Shown piece by piece: positions 6,486-14,680 of a DNA stretch of 34,956 nucleotides. Each line of letters begins with the position of its first letter. The stretch's first letter is position 1. The DNA comes from an uncultured Desulfosporosinus sp. (lineage in GTDB: Bacteria; Bacillota; Desulfitobacteriia; Desulfitobacteriales; Desulfitobacteriaceae), in contig CAKMJS010000136.1 in the NCBI GenBank assembly GCA_927405585.1, positions 1 through 34,956 of the forward strand. Direction: 5' to 3'. The notes under the pieces were generated by a model, which was not told the DNA's origin, made no database searches, and worked only from the letters and a program-made list of their open reading frames with translations. Both the position numbers and the translations under genes were made by a program.

Positions 6486-6768
6486 GGGACGCAGTGTCAC
6501 ACGAGCGCGACGTCTTTACGTAAGCAGTTAGCAAACTTCCGTGTAAGCGACCCCAGACACGGGGCTGAGCACAGGACCTTCTGCGCGAAAGTATTCGTTA
6601 AGGGTTGTGCGCTTTCGGCGAAACCCTCCACCGGAGGCTTTCGTGTGCGAAGCCGGCAACTGAGCCAAGGATGGCGAATTTGCCGGGAACCCCGCTCCTG
6701 CCCTAGGAGCTTACACGGTTAGTTTGCTCTGCGTCGTAAGCACCGAGCGCTGTGTCACACAAGTCCCC
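6486..6768. repeat. MITE-like palindromic element; contains inverted copy 2 of bases 1-138
   Basis: 6486-6689 is the inverted counterpart of 1-138 and carries about 66 extra bases. Those bases can form a hairpin of CGAAAGCCTCC paired with GGAGGGTTTCG, read on the minus strand. A third, partial copy in the opposite orientation lies at 6709-6768: GCTTACACGG, then GTTTGCTCTGCG, ending GTGTCACAC. The unit from 6486 to 6768 is thus bounded by imperfect inverted ends of roughly 60 bases containing GTGTCACAC. The right edge coincides with the stop codon of the next gene. It holds a GCC-AAGGAT-GGC hairpin at 6664-6675. No transposase is present, so any mobility would be passive. Confidence 0.65.
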
Positions 6769-7793
6769 TATATACTAAACGTATGGTTGCCAATACGTTT
6801 GACGACGGGGCGGGTCTTGATCCAACCATCGGTAGCGAGATGTGGATTAAAGTAAAATAATGCTCCATTCGACGGGTCCAGTCCAGACAGTGCCGCTTCG
6901 GCAGCTTTGTAGGACTCATCGTTAGGGTTCAGATGAATCTGTTTGTCATTGACGGCTGTAAAAGCACCTGATTGGTAAACCACCGAATGTATCGTCTTAG
7001 GAAAACGGGGATCTTTCAAACGATTAAGCACAACGGCTCCTACGGCGACTTGCCCCTCAAAATTTTCGCCTCGTGCTTCACCATGGATGACACGGGTTAA
7101 TAGTTCTACTTCCTCTGTAGAGACCAAACGGCCCAAACTGCGAGAAAGAATCTGGTTCCCTCCCCCCTTCGACGCCGTTTTTAACACTGCTTCTTTTTGA
7201 ACGGTGTCAATGTCATTAGGAAGCGTCTTTATTGAGGGGGGCTCTGAAATATCTGGGGTTTCAGGATCTGGATTTTTTGGGTTGACGAAGATTTCATAGG
7301 TTATAATCTTTTGTTCCTGAGGTTGGATGGTACTCGGACGAAGAGAACTGCTTCCAACTTGGACAGCGTTTCCGCGTAAAGCATTTACCCACCACGATGA
7401 ATTGACCGTTTTATTTACAGCTTCTTTTTCCGTTAACATGCTTCCCGAGTAGTCTGACATGATAGTATCTTCAATTTTTTTAGGTTTCTCCTCTACCACT
7501 CGGTTCGGTACCCATAAAGATTCACCTTCTCTGATGTGGTCAGGACGTTTTACCTTGTTTAGCTTTACAATTTCATCCACCGTCGTTTGATGGATTTGGG
7601 CTAGACCCCAAAGGGTTTCTCCACGTTTTACCACAATTTTGACATTCCCAATTCGATCCTCGGAAGCATTGTCGCTTCCTTGTCCCAGCGCAGGATAGAA
7701 ACTGGCTTGACCCAGAAACAAGCACATCATCCCACACAGGAACATTGCCATGAATTTCCGACCGCGTCGGTCCGGTAATAAAATATAAATCAC
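6768..7793 (-). CDS. LysM plus SleB-type cell wall (spore cortex) hydrolase
   Basis: A signal peptide or anchor (about 15-38) leads into a LysM domain at about 52-96 (VVKRGETLWGLAQ, then GESLWVP), a low-complexity linker, and a C-terminal Hydrolase_2 (SleB/CwlJ-like) domain at about 228-341. That domain has the RVIHGEARGE motif, whose Glu239 matches the expected catalytic acid, then GQVAVGAVVLNRL and an NPHLATDGWIK segment. Such enzymes cut peptidoglycan, in SleB itself the muramic-lactam cortex at germination. The start is uncertain: GTG at 7793 lies inside the GAGGTGAT ribosome site, ATG at 7751 has no good site, and an ATT at 7784 has good spacing. The stop codon abuts a repeat element. 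Confidence 0.85.
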   Translation of the reverse strand: MIYILLPDRRGRKFMAMFLCGMMCLFLGQASFYPALGQGSDNASEDRIGNVKIVVKRGETLWGLAQIHQTTVDEIVKLNKVKRPDHIREGESLWVPNRVVEEKPKKIEDTIMSDYSGSMLTEKEAVNKTVNSSWWVNALRGNAVQVGSSSLRPSTIQPQEQKIITYEIFVNPKNPDPETPDISEPPSIKTLPNDIDTVQKEAVLKTASKGGGNQILSRSLGRLVSTEEVELLTRVIHGEARGENFEGQVAVGAVVLNRLKDPRFPKTIHSVVYQSGAFTAVNDKQIHLNPNDESYKAAEAALSGLDPSNGALFYFNPHLATDGWIKTRPVVKRIGNHTFSI

Positions 7794-7844
7794 CTCTTAA
7801 GTTTTAGACTATTACTAGTCTTTCCCATTTGAGGTGATTTTTAT
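7785..7844 (-). promoter_or_regulatory. Nested hairpin that would bury the ribosome site of the SleB-type gene
   Basis: In the minus-strand leader, ATCACCTC (complement of 7831-7838) can pair with the SD GAGGTGAT (complement of 7789-7796), with AT-rich extensions. Inside lies a second hairpin with 6-bp arms (7806-7811 and 7816-7821) and loop TTAC. In this fold the start region is paired, which would reduce translation until the structure opens. No ligand-binding domain is recognisable upstream. Confidence 0.45.
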
Positions 7845-8026
7845 AACAGCACCATAATCTAGCGCTGAAATACTCTATTTATCATGAAAGTTTATTAAGC
7901 TTCAAAGGTCATATCTCAGAGGACAATCACATATAGTGTACTGACAAAACAAAGAAAATTTTGACTAGCGCTTAGCGTTGTCAACGAAGAACACCCATAT
8001 GATTTAGTGAGGTGAGTCTGATTTCC

Positions 8027-8347
8027 ATGAAAACTATCGTTAATAAATTCTTAGCAGCTGTTACTTCCATAGAACGACCGCAGCTCAGTGAAGCGGAATA
8101 CTTAATCTCGGAAATCGAAGAAGCAAAAGACAAGATAAACTATGCCTGGAACCGCTTTAATCACGCAGCTCCGGAGTATGTTGAACTTGCTGTGCTTGAA
8201 TTGCTCTTAGCGGAAACTCATTATAGCCTCCTCAATAAGCGTTACCGTCTTATGCTCGGGATTTACAAACCTCCTTATTCATTAGAGGGACACCTTCATA
8301 ATCATGTCTTTTATGGCTCACTCTTTAACATCGCTGCGGGAAATTAA
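8027..8347 (+). CDS. DUF2508 (YaaL-like) family protein
   Basis: This 106-residue helical protein has the DUF2508 pattern: AEYLISEIEEAKDKINYAWNRF, then PEYVELAVLELLLAETHYSLL, then KRYRLML. It is longer than Bacillus YaaL because of an N-terminal extension and a short C-terminal tail. Function is unknown for the family, which in many Firmicutes lies beside bofA; bofA is not seen here. ATG at 8027 lies 11 bases after GAGGTGA; a GTG at 8012 lies within that ribosome site and is less likely. Its 3' end faces the zinc-ribbon gene across only 10 bases. Confidence 0.75.
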   Translation: MKTIVNKFLAAVTSIERPQLSEAEYLISEIEEAKDKINYAWNRFNHAAPEYVELAVLELLLAETHYSLLNKRYRLMLGIYKPPYSLEGHLHNHVFYGSLFNIAAGN

Positions 8348-8357
8348 TAAGAAGACA

Positions 8358-8570
8358 TTAGTCACCATGCTTTTCTCTTTCTGACTTCCCGCCATTAATT
8401 CCATACAGTTTATTGGAGAGTGTTTCATTATGCCGGGAATCTCTCGAAATATTACTAGGTTCGTTAGGAACGTTACCCAAGTCTTTTCCACAATAAGGGC
8501 AATCCCAGTTTGATCCACTGTAGGAAGAGTATGATCTCCCTCCACAGATGGGGCAGGTTCTTCTATTCAC
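8358..8570 (-). CDS. Small zinc-ribbon protein
   Basis: GTG at 8570 follows GGGAGG with seven-base spacing and gives 70 residues. Two Cys pairs, CPICGG (6-11) and CPYCGK (24-29), form a classic zinc ribbon. A polar, likely disordered tail rich in Ser, Asn and charged residues follows. Proteins like this can bind nucleic acid or act as adaptors; nothing here decides. It is convergent with the DUF2508 gene and separated from the efflux operon by 361 bases. Confidence 0.7.
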   Translation of the reverse strand: MNRRTCPICGGRSYSSYSGSNWDCPYCGKDLGNVPNEPSNISRDSRHNETLSNKLYGINGGKSEREKHGD

Positions 8571-8792
8571 AAGTCAACCTCCCTCGAATATCTTCTAATA
8601 TCTTCTCACTACCAATAGTTTATTCCATTAAATTGGAAATAATCCTTTACCAAAATATACCTATTATTCTTCAGATTAATACATCGTTAGCGAGCATGAG
8701 TTAATGATATCTCAAATTCTTACGATTTAAGCTCTACTAGTTATACAAAAACTTCCGCAATGAATAAACTCTGTTAAAATTCGACGTGAAAG

Positions 8793-8915
8793 TATAATAT
8801 ATAATCGTCAATTCGTTCAACTAGAGTTGAACGTCGAGTCGTTGGTGAGGAACCTACCAACCTAAAAAAAGCCCCTAAAGATAGCTCACTAAACTGCTAT
8901 TTTAGGGGTTAAGTC
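8793..8915 (+). other. Possible small RNA region in a 361-base gap
   Basis: The stretch 8571-8931 has no gene. On the plus strand it holds TATAAT (8793-8798, no clear -35), an interrupted palindrome GTTCAACT-AG-AGTTGAAC (8815-8832), a second dyad GTTGGT/ACCAAC (8841-8846/8856-8861), then the terminator hairpin at 8872-8908. Read together, these could be a promoter, structured body and end of a short RNA. The terminator is better suited to the minus-strand operon, so this remains a weak suggestion. Confidence 0.2.
8865..8908 (-). terminator. Rho-independent terminator of the efflux operon
   Basis: CCCCTAAAGATAGC (8872-8885) pairs with GCTATTTTAGGGG (8896-8908) with one bulged base. On the minus strand the stem is followed by GCTTTTTTTAGG. 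It lies 24 bases past the end of the tetR-type gene, as expected for the end of the operon running from 13921. Confidence 0.85.
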
Positions 8916-8931
8916 TTATTCAAATTTGGGT

Positions 8932-9507
8932 CTATCTCAGTCCCTTCAATAACACATCGACGATGGCCTGATGATCAATTTCCTCTAGAGGACGAGGATC
9001 ACAAAAGACTCGTTGCTTGCAGAACTGATCGAGTGTTCCGATAATACAATAGGTGGCTAATTCTTCCTCGAGGTCGGGTCTAAACTCGCCCTTTTCTTTA
9101 GCTACTTTGACCATCTCTGTGTAAAGTTTATGAATAGCAGCTTGAGCAGCATGGTGAAAAACACGAATATCTTTGGATAGCATTTTAACCTTCATGGCTA
9201 AATGAACAATATCCATATGGTTGGTCAGAAATTCTGCATTATAGCGAGAGCAGTTGAGGAGCTTTCTCTCGATGGTTTCCCCCTGATCCATGCTTTCCTT
9301 TAACCCAAGGCGAAATTGCTCGACACTGAATTTTAGTATTTCTTCAAATAACTGTTCTTTACTTTCGAAGTACTCATAAACTGTGCCTTTACCGATACCG
9401 GCTACTTTAGCAATATGCTCCATCTTCGCGCCGTCAAAGCCATGTTCAGAAAATACCTGGATTGCTGCTTTAATGATCTCTGTCTGTTTTTCTTCTCGCG
9501 ACGCCAT
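8932..9507 (-). CDS. TetR-family repressor, last gene of the RND efflux operon
   Basis: This 191-residue protein has an N-terminal TetR DNA-binding domain (about 8-54): IIKAAIQVFSEHGFDG, then HIAKVAGIGKGTVYEYFESK, the typical helix-turn-helix with its YxYF end. The rest is the helical ligand and dimer domain. ATG follows GGGAGATGG. It lies 74 bases after the pump gene on the same strand and before a terminator, so it likely represses its own operon. Candidate operators are the TGAC-N6-GTCGG sites at 13958-13972 and 20564-20578. The inducer is unknown. Confidence 0.9.
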   Translation of the reverse strand: MASREEKQTEIIKAAIQVFSEHGFDGAKMEHIAKVAGIGKGTVYEYFESKEQLFEEILKFSVEQFRLGLKESMDQGETIERKLLNCSRYNAEFLTNHMDIVHLAMKVKMLSKDIRVFHHAAQAAIHKLYTEMVKVAKEKGEFRPDLEEELATYCIIGTLDQFCKQRVFCDPRPLEEIDHQAIVDVLLKGLR

Positions 9508-9581
9508 AGGTCCATCTCCCTAAACTATCCGCTTTTTATCCATTCAAGGCTCTCTCGAGCCTCGAGCCTCGAACTTTGCCA

Positions 9582-12500
9582 TTACACAGAGTGACTGACA
9601 ATCGGTTTAATCCGTTTCATTTCCCTTTTCCGCTTTCTAGAATCTCTGATATCTTCGAAGATCGTATAAATAACAGGTACTAGTAACAGGGTTGAAACGG
9701 TTGAGAACATGAGTCCAAAAATAACCACGATCGCCATCGGTGCCATGGTTTCTGAGCCTTCCCCGATTCCTAAAGCCATCGGCATAAGCGCAAGAGCAGT
9801 TGAAAGTGTGGTCATCAGAATGGGTCGCAAGCGGATCGGCCCGGCATTTTCGATCGCCTCTTCCCGTTCCTCTCCCCGTTCTCTGCGTTTGATAATGTAA
9901 TCGACTAAGACGATGGCATTACTCACGGCAATACCCACTAATAGAATCAAGCCGATAAACGAGGGCACGCTTAAGGTTGTTCGGGTGATGAAGAGGCCAA
10001 ACATCCCACCGGAAAAGCCCATGGGCAAGGATAAAATAATCGTAAACGGGTGTAATAAGGATTCGAATTGGGAGGCAAGGATCATGTAGACAAGCAGGAT
10101 CGCTAGGATTAAGGCGAGACCCAAATCTGCAAATGATTCCATAAGCTCTTCATTCTCACCTAATACTTCATACGTATACCCATCAGGTATCGGATACTCT
10201 ATCAACTTATCTTTAATATCTGTTGTAATACTCATTAAATCTCGGTCGATGATCTGACTCGTGACATGGACTAAGCGAGTCTGTCCTGAGCGCTCAATTA
10301 TCACAGGACCGCGCCCCATCTCAACTTCAGCTACTTGACTTAAGGGAATAGTAATCCCTGACAATGTAGGAATCGGAGTCTGACCCAAATTCTCAAGACT
10401 CGTCTTAAAGGTCTCATCTCCACTAAGTACGACATCGATTTCCGTTCCTTCATAACGATAGCGTGTTGCGGTTGTTCCGGAAATGGTCCCCTTAACAGCC
10501 TGGGAAATCTGAGCAGCCGATAAACCATATTGTGAGGCGTTCGACCGATTTACTTTCACCACTACTTCTGGGACCCCTTCTGTCATACTCGTTTTGACTT
10601 CACGGGTTCCTTCGACTGACGCAACGACACTTTGTATCTCCATACCTATCTTTTTCAGTTGATCAAGTTCTTCTCCTTTGATCACAATGTCAACAGGGGC
10701 TGTCGCTCCACCCATTTGCATATTATCTGTGACCGTAACCTTAATCTCGGCACCAGGAATATCTTTGGTCAACGAACGGATCTCATCGCTCACTTGTTCG
10801 ATACTCCGTGTTCGGGCGTCCAAAGGCAACAGTTGGATACTGATTGCACTAATATTTGAAGTGTCTCCCCCCAGAGAAAATCCCCCTCGGGACCCAATTT
10901 GAGTAAAGACAGTTTCTATCTCTGGAATTTCCTCTAGCTTCTTTTCGATTTTCAAAACTGTCTCTTCTGTGTCCTGAAGTTTTGCCCCATCGGGAAGGGT
11001 TGTATTAATGGTCAATTGCCCAATATCGGCCACAGGCATAAATTCTGCCCCTAAGCTGAGAGCGGATGCACCCGAGATAACAAAAACCAAGGTTGCTGTC
11101 ACCATGACTGTCTTGCGATGATGCAAGCCATAGTGTAAAAACTTCCTATATACCGCTTCAACTCGTGCAAAGTTCTTGTCAAACCAACGACTAAAACGGT
11201 CAAAAACCCCTTTTAGGCCGGAACGGCTCTCTTGAACAACTTCTGCCTTCATAAGCATGGCGGAAAGCGTCGGAACTAAGGTCAGCGATACGACGAGCGA
11301 TGCCATCAATGATACGGCAAACGTCAGGGCCAATTCTCTGAATATCGTGGCCACGATTCCTTGGACAAAGACAATCGGGAGAAAGACCGCGACCGTAGTC
11401 AAGGTGGAGGCAAAAATAGCCATCCCGACCTCTGACACCCCTTTAATAGCTGCATCAACCTTAGAGTATCCTTCTAAGCGATGTCGATGGATATTTTCCA
11501 AGGCTACGATATTATCATCCACCAAGCGTCCCATTGCTAGAGTCAGTCCGCCTAAGGTCATCATATTAATCGTGATTCCCATGAAATAAAGGATTGTAAA
11601 CGTCGCCATCATAGCAATAGGAATTGCCGTCGCGGTGATAAAGGTGGTACGAATATTATGAAAGAACATGAAAACCACAATAACAGCTAAGATCCCACCT
11701 AAAATTGCTTCATTTTCAACAGTTTCAATCGATTTCTTAATATCAACCGACTGATCCATGACAATATTAATTTTCAGATCAGGGTATTCTTTGGCAAAGG
11801 CTTCGACTGCTTCATGGACCTCATCGGCCACTTTGACCGTATTCGTCCCCGATTGTTTTTGAATCGCTATACTGACACTTTTTTCACCATTTGCTTTGGC
11901 AATCGAAGTGATGTCTTTATGTTCAATGCCGACATCCGCAATGTCCTTTAATCGGATCTGCCCTCCACTAGGGAGCGGAATCAAAAGCTCCTTCATATCC
12001 TTCAACGATTTAAACTCACCCGTTGTCCGAATCGTGAGTTCCTGGGCTCCCTTTTGAACCTGCCCCCCCGGAGCGCTAAGATTTTCCGCGCCAATGAGTT
12101 GAGCTAAGTAACTGATGGTCAGGCCGTAGCCATTCATTTTCTCCAGATGAGTCTTGATTGCCACCTGATCTTGATACCCTCCGACAATCGAAACAGAAGC
12201 AGCTCCGTCTACGCGCTCGAGCTGGGGTTTCAATTTATCTTCAGCAATTGACTGCAGCTTAGCGAGGTCCGCATCATGCCCACTAAGGGTCAGTATAACC
12301 ACCGGCATGGCATCTAAGTCAAGCTTCATGACCATCGGCTCCCCAGCCCCCGAAGGCAAAAAGCTCTTAATCTGATCAACCTTCTCCCGCATTTGAAGGG
12401 TCGCGAAGTCCATGTCCGTCCCATTCTTAAACTGGGCGATGACGATTGAGCTCCCCTCTGTAGAGTTAGAAGTCACCGTATCAATATTTTCCACGGTGGA

Positions 12501-12713
12501 AACAGCGCCTTCTAAAGGACTGGTGATCAGTTTCTCAATCTCTTGAGGACCTACCCCCGAATACTGCGACACCACGATCGAAACAGGAATTTCAATGTTC
12601 GGTAAAAGATCAATCGGTAGGCGGGTCAGAGAAATAGTACCCAAAAGCATGACAATGAGCATGGCCATGATGATGGTGACTGGGCGCTTAACCGAAACTT
12701 CCGCTAGCTTCAA
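9582..12713 (-). CDS. RND (HAE1-like) efflux pump, inner-membrane subunit
   Basis: This 1043-residue protein has the full RND layout: membrane segment 1 (about 10-30), a large external loop, a group of membrane segments (about 335-490), a second external loop and a second group (about 860-1020). The proton-relay pair Asp399-Asp400 is present in GRLVDDNIVALENI, and the C-half repeat has GIAVSNAIVLVDYI. It would use the proton gradient to export drugs, lipids or other hydrophobic substrates. ATG overlaps the end of the adaptor gene by four bases (ATGA), so the two are translated together. Its length is typical of the family. Confidence 0.95.
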   Translation of the reverse strand: MKLAEVSVKRPVTIIMAMLIVMLLGTISLTRLPIDLLPNIEIPVSIVVSQYSGVGPQEIEKLITSPLEGAVSTVENIDTVTSNSTEGSSIVIAQFKNGTDMDFATLQMREKVDQIKSFLPSGAGEPMVMKLDLDAMPVVILTLSGHDADLAKLQSIAEDKLKPQLERVDGAASVSIVGGYQDQVAIKTHLEKMNGYGLTISYLAQLIGAENLSAPGGQVQKGAQELTIRTTGEFKSLKDMKELLIPLPSGGQIRLKDIADVGIEHKDITSIAKANGEKSVSIAIQKQSGTNTVKVADEVHEAVEAFAKEYPDLKINIVMDQSVDIKKSIETVENEAILGGILAVIVVFMFFHNIRTTFITATAIPIAMMATFTILYFMGITINMMTLGGLTLAMGRLVDDNIVALENIHRHRLEGYSKVDAAIKGVSEVGMAIFASTLTTVAVFLPIVFVQGIVATIFRELALTFAVSLMASLVVSLTLVPTLSAMLMKAEVVQESRSGLKGVFDRFSRWFDKNFARVEAVYRKFLHYGLHHRKTVMVTATLVFVISGASALSLGAEFMPVADIGQLTINTTLPDGAKLQDTEETVLKIEKKLEEIPEIETVFTQIGSRGGFSLGGDTSNISAISIQLLPLDARTRSIEQVSDEIRSLTKDIPGAEIKVTVTDNMQMGGATAPVDIVIKGEELDQLKKIGMEIQSVVASVEGTREVKTSMTEGVPEVVVKVNRSNASQYGLSAAQISQAVKGTISGTTATRYRYEGTEIDVVLSGDETFKTSLENLGQTPIPTLSGITIPLSQVAEVEMGRGPVIIERSGQTRLVHVTSQIIDRDLMSITTDIKDKLIEYPIPDGYTYEVLGENEELMESFADLGLALILAILLVYMILASQFESLLHPFTIILSLPMGFSGGMFGLFITRTTLSVPSFIGLILLVGIAVSNAIVLVDYIIKRRERGEEREEAIENAGPIRLRPILMTTLSTALALMPMALGIGEGSETMAPMAIVVIFGLMFSTVSTLLLVPVIYTIFEDIRDSRKRKREMKRIKPIVSHSV

Positions 12714-13921
12714 GACGTCTCCCCTCCCACAACTACCTTCACCTTGTGGCCCTCGTCAACTAACGTCTGCCCTTTAATGATCACCTGATCACCCTGATTT
12801 AACCCCTTCAGGACTTCTATATCCACTCCGGTATCGAGGCCTGTAACGACCTCTTTAGCGACTGCTTTGTCCCCTTCAACGACATACACTATGGTCTTAT
12901 CGTTTTTAAGGATGACGGCCTCACTGTAAATGGCCAATACATCTGCTTTTTCCTCGATTTTAAGTTCCACCTTGGCAAACATACCGGGCTTGATTAAGCC
13001 ACTGGAATTCTCAAGGGAGATTTTAATCGGATAAAGCTGGGTTCGCGGATCCGAAGACGGACTGATATGATCAATCGTGCCGATCACACTATCCTCAGAC
13101 ACCGAAGAAACCGTGACCTTCACAGCGTTACCCTTCGTGAGACGGTTCACCAGATTCTCCGCAACACTCAGAGAGCTGTAGATGCTCTTTGGATTCGTCA
13201 GGCTGAGCGCTGGTTGCGCGTTTGAGGCCATATTTCCGACAGCGACATTTACCTGTGAGACAATCCCGTCTACAGGTGCAGTAATGACCGCATTATCTAA
13301 AGCGTCTCGGGCTTGGGTGAGTTGGAGTTGGTTAAGCTTGAGACTACTGTCTGAAGCCTGCACGGTCAGCTGCTCAATCTGACTGGCATAGTTGGCTTCT
13401 AATTCCTTGACCCCAAGCTCAGTTTGGTCAAGCTCAACCTTCGATACTGCACCGACTTCAAAAAGGGCCTTCGTATTAGCCAAGTTCTGCCTGGCCTTAG
13501 CGAGTTTATCTGAAGCAAGGGCCTTGGTACGATCCAGTGACGTATTGGCTGAATCCCAAAGTTCTTTGCTATTCTGATACCGAGCCTCTGCCATCGCATA
13601 AGTATCCCTCATATCTGAGGTGTCGAGTGTGAAAAGAACCGCACCCTTATTGACAAGGTCTCCTACTTTCACACTGACGGACTCCACCTTACCAGGGATC
13701 TTCGGGAATACAGTGACATCGGTATCCGACGATACTTTCCCACTCAACATTGCCGTATTAATCAGCGTCTTTTTCCCTGCTACTTCCACTTCGACCGGAA
13801 TATATCTTTCTTCTACGACCGTGGCAGACTTAGTTGCACTACATCCTATTGATAGTCCAACGACTATCAACACAGCGAACAAGCTCACGATCTTTCGAGT
13901 TACCCCCGTTCGGTTTTTCAA
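12710..13921 (-). CDS. RND adaptor (membrane fusion) lipoprotein
   Basis: This 403-residue protein starts at TTG (13919-13921) after GAGGGAAA. The leader ends in a lipobox (LSIGC, Cys27), so the mature protein is a lipoprotein. The domains follow the HlyD/AcrA plan: lipoyl half 1 (about 73-100, KIPGKVESVSVKVGD), a helical hairpin (about 105-205), lipoyl half 2 (about 210-230, VITAPVDGIVSQVNVAVGN), then a beta barrel and membrane-proximal domain. It is the first gene of the operon. The promoter at 13980-14008 and the dyad at 13957-13970 lie just upstream. In a single-membrane cell such adaptors anchor the external part of the pump; a TolC-like partner is encoded at 19109-20527. Confidence 0.93.
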   Translation of the reverse strand: MKNRTGVTRKIVSLFAVLIVVGLSIGCSATKSATVVEERYIPVEVEVAGKKTLINTAMLSGKVSSDTDVTVFPKIPGKVESVSVKVGDLVNKGAVLFTLDTSDMRDTYAMAEARYQNSKELWDSANTSLDRTKALASDKLAKARQNLANTKALFEVGAVSKVELDQTELGVKELEANYASQIEQLTVQASDSSLKLNQLQLTQARDALDNAVITAPVDGIVSQVNVAVGNMASNAQPALSLTNPKSIYSSLSVAENLVNRLTKGNAVKVTVSSVSEDSVIGTIDHISPSSDPRTQLYPIKISLENSSGLIKPGMFAKVELKIEEKADVLAIYSEAVILKNDKTIVYVVEGDKAVAKEVVTGLDTGVDIEVLKGLNQGDQVIIKGQTLVDEGHKVKVVVGGETS

Positions 13922-13956
13922 TGCTCTTTTCCCTCACTTAATTCATATTTTTGAGA

Positions 13957-13972
13957 ACCGACTGTTCGGTCA
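13957..13972 (-). promoter_or_regulatory. Candidate TetR operator of the efflux operon
   Basis: ACCGA-CTGT-TCGGT (13957-13970) is a dyad with 5-bp arms. Read on the minus strand the extended site is TGACCGAACAGTCGG, i.e. TGAC-N6-GTCGG. It begins a few bases after the -10 box of the operon promoter, where a bound repressor would block transcription. The same TGAC-N6-GTCGG core lies in the TolC-like gene promoter at 20564-20578. Confidence 0.65.
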
Positions 13973-13979
13973 CCTTTTA

Positions 13980-14008
13980 GTTATACATGAAATAACCTCG
14001 TAAATCAA
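13980..14008 (-). promoter_or_regulatory. Promoter of the efflux operon
   Basis: On the minus strand TTGATT (14003-14008), a 17-base spacer and TATAAC (13980-13985) form a good sigma-A-type promoter about 60 bases ahead of the TTG start of the adaptor gene. The candidate TetR operator lies immediately downstream. Confidence 0.65.
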
Positions 14009-14103
14009 TCCCTTTCTCTGCTACTTTAAATAATATCATTCGAGCATTTTCTACAGGATAAATCGTTCTTAATCACTCCTAGAATTCCTAACTCTTCGCC
14101 CTT

Positions 14104-14131
14104 TTGATATCAATATGATAGAATAGATAAT
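14104..14131 (+). promoter_or_regulatory. Promoter of the YtxH-family gene
   Basis: TTGATA (14104-14109), a 16-base spacer and GATAAT (14126-14131) precede the gene starting at 14169. Both boxes are close to the sigma-A consensus. Confidence 0.5.
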
Positions 14132-14168
14132 AACCGTTGCGTTAAGAAAGAAAGAAAGGAATGATTGT

Positions 14169-14582
14169 ATGCTAAGAATGCACAAAGCGGAACAGAACTC
14201 GAATCTCAGTACCGTCGCTGTGGCGGCACTTGTTGGAGGCCTAGCTGGAGCAGTAGTTGGCCTAATGCTTGCACCCAAGAGCGGGAGAGAATTACGTCAA
14301 GGGATATATAGAAAAGCCGACGACGCCATAGAACGCGTAGAGGACGTCACCTCCCATCATGCCGGAGCGCTGAGACAGCAAGGTACCGATCTGGTCGGTA
14401 AAGGAAAACAATTAGCTGAAGATCTCCAAACCTTTATTCAAGAATCTCTGAAATTAAAAAAAGCTGGCTATATTCCCATTAATATCGCCTCGGATACACA
14501 AACAGCAGAGTCTTCCTCAACTAAACCTGAAATAAATCCTCAAATACTTATTAAAACTGATATTCCACTTCAAGAAGAGTAA
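14169..14582 (+). CDS. YtxH-domain protein
   Basis: ATG at 14169 follows AAAGGA with eight-base spacing and gives 137 residues. A Gly/Ala-rich hydrophobic segment (about 14-37, VAVAALVGGLAGAVVGLMLAPKSG) followed by GRELRQGI is the YtxH signature. A helical part, then a polar Ser/Thr-rich tail, complete it. YtxH proteins are small membrane-associated proteins of general-stress type; their molecular role is unknown. The minus-strand DUF948 gene faces it, a pairing reminiscent of the ytxG/ytxH locus of Bacillus, although here they are convergent. Confidence 0.85.
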   Translation: MLRMHKAEQNSNLSTVAVAALVGGLAGAVVGLMLAPKSGRELRQGIYRKADDAIERVEDVTSHHAGALRQQGTDLVGKGKQLAEDLQTFIQESLKLKKAGYIPINIASDTQTAESSSTKPEINPQILIKTDIPLQEE

Positions 14583-14593
14583 AACAATGTACC

Positions 14594-14621
14594 GTAGGGG
14601 CAATTCATGAATTGCCCCTAC
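14594..14621. repeat. Perfect 28-bp palindrome, REP-like
   Basis: Two 14-base arms, GTAGGGGCAATTCA and TGAATTGCCCCTAC, meet without a spacer 11 bases after the YtxH stop codon. From general knowledge, palindromes beginning GTAGGGGC recur between genes in diverse bacteria and behave like REP or MITE-type repeats. It could also help end the transcript, but it has no T-run. Confidence 0.75.
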
Positions 14622-14680
14622 AAGGACCTAGCCACAGCACCTTGTTATCTATTACTTTGACTGTGCCTTCAGAATAGAAG

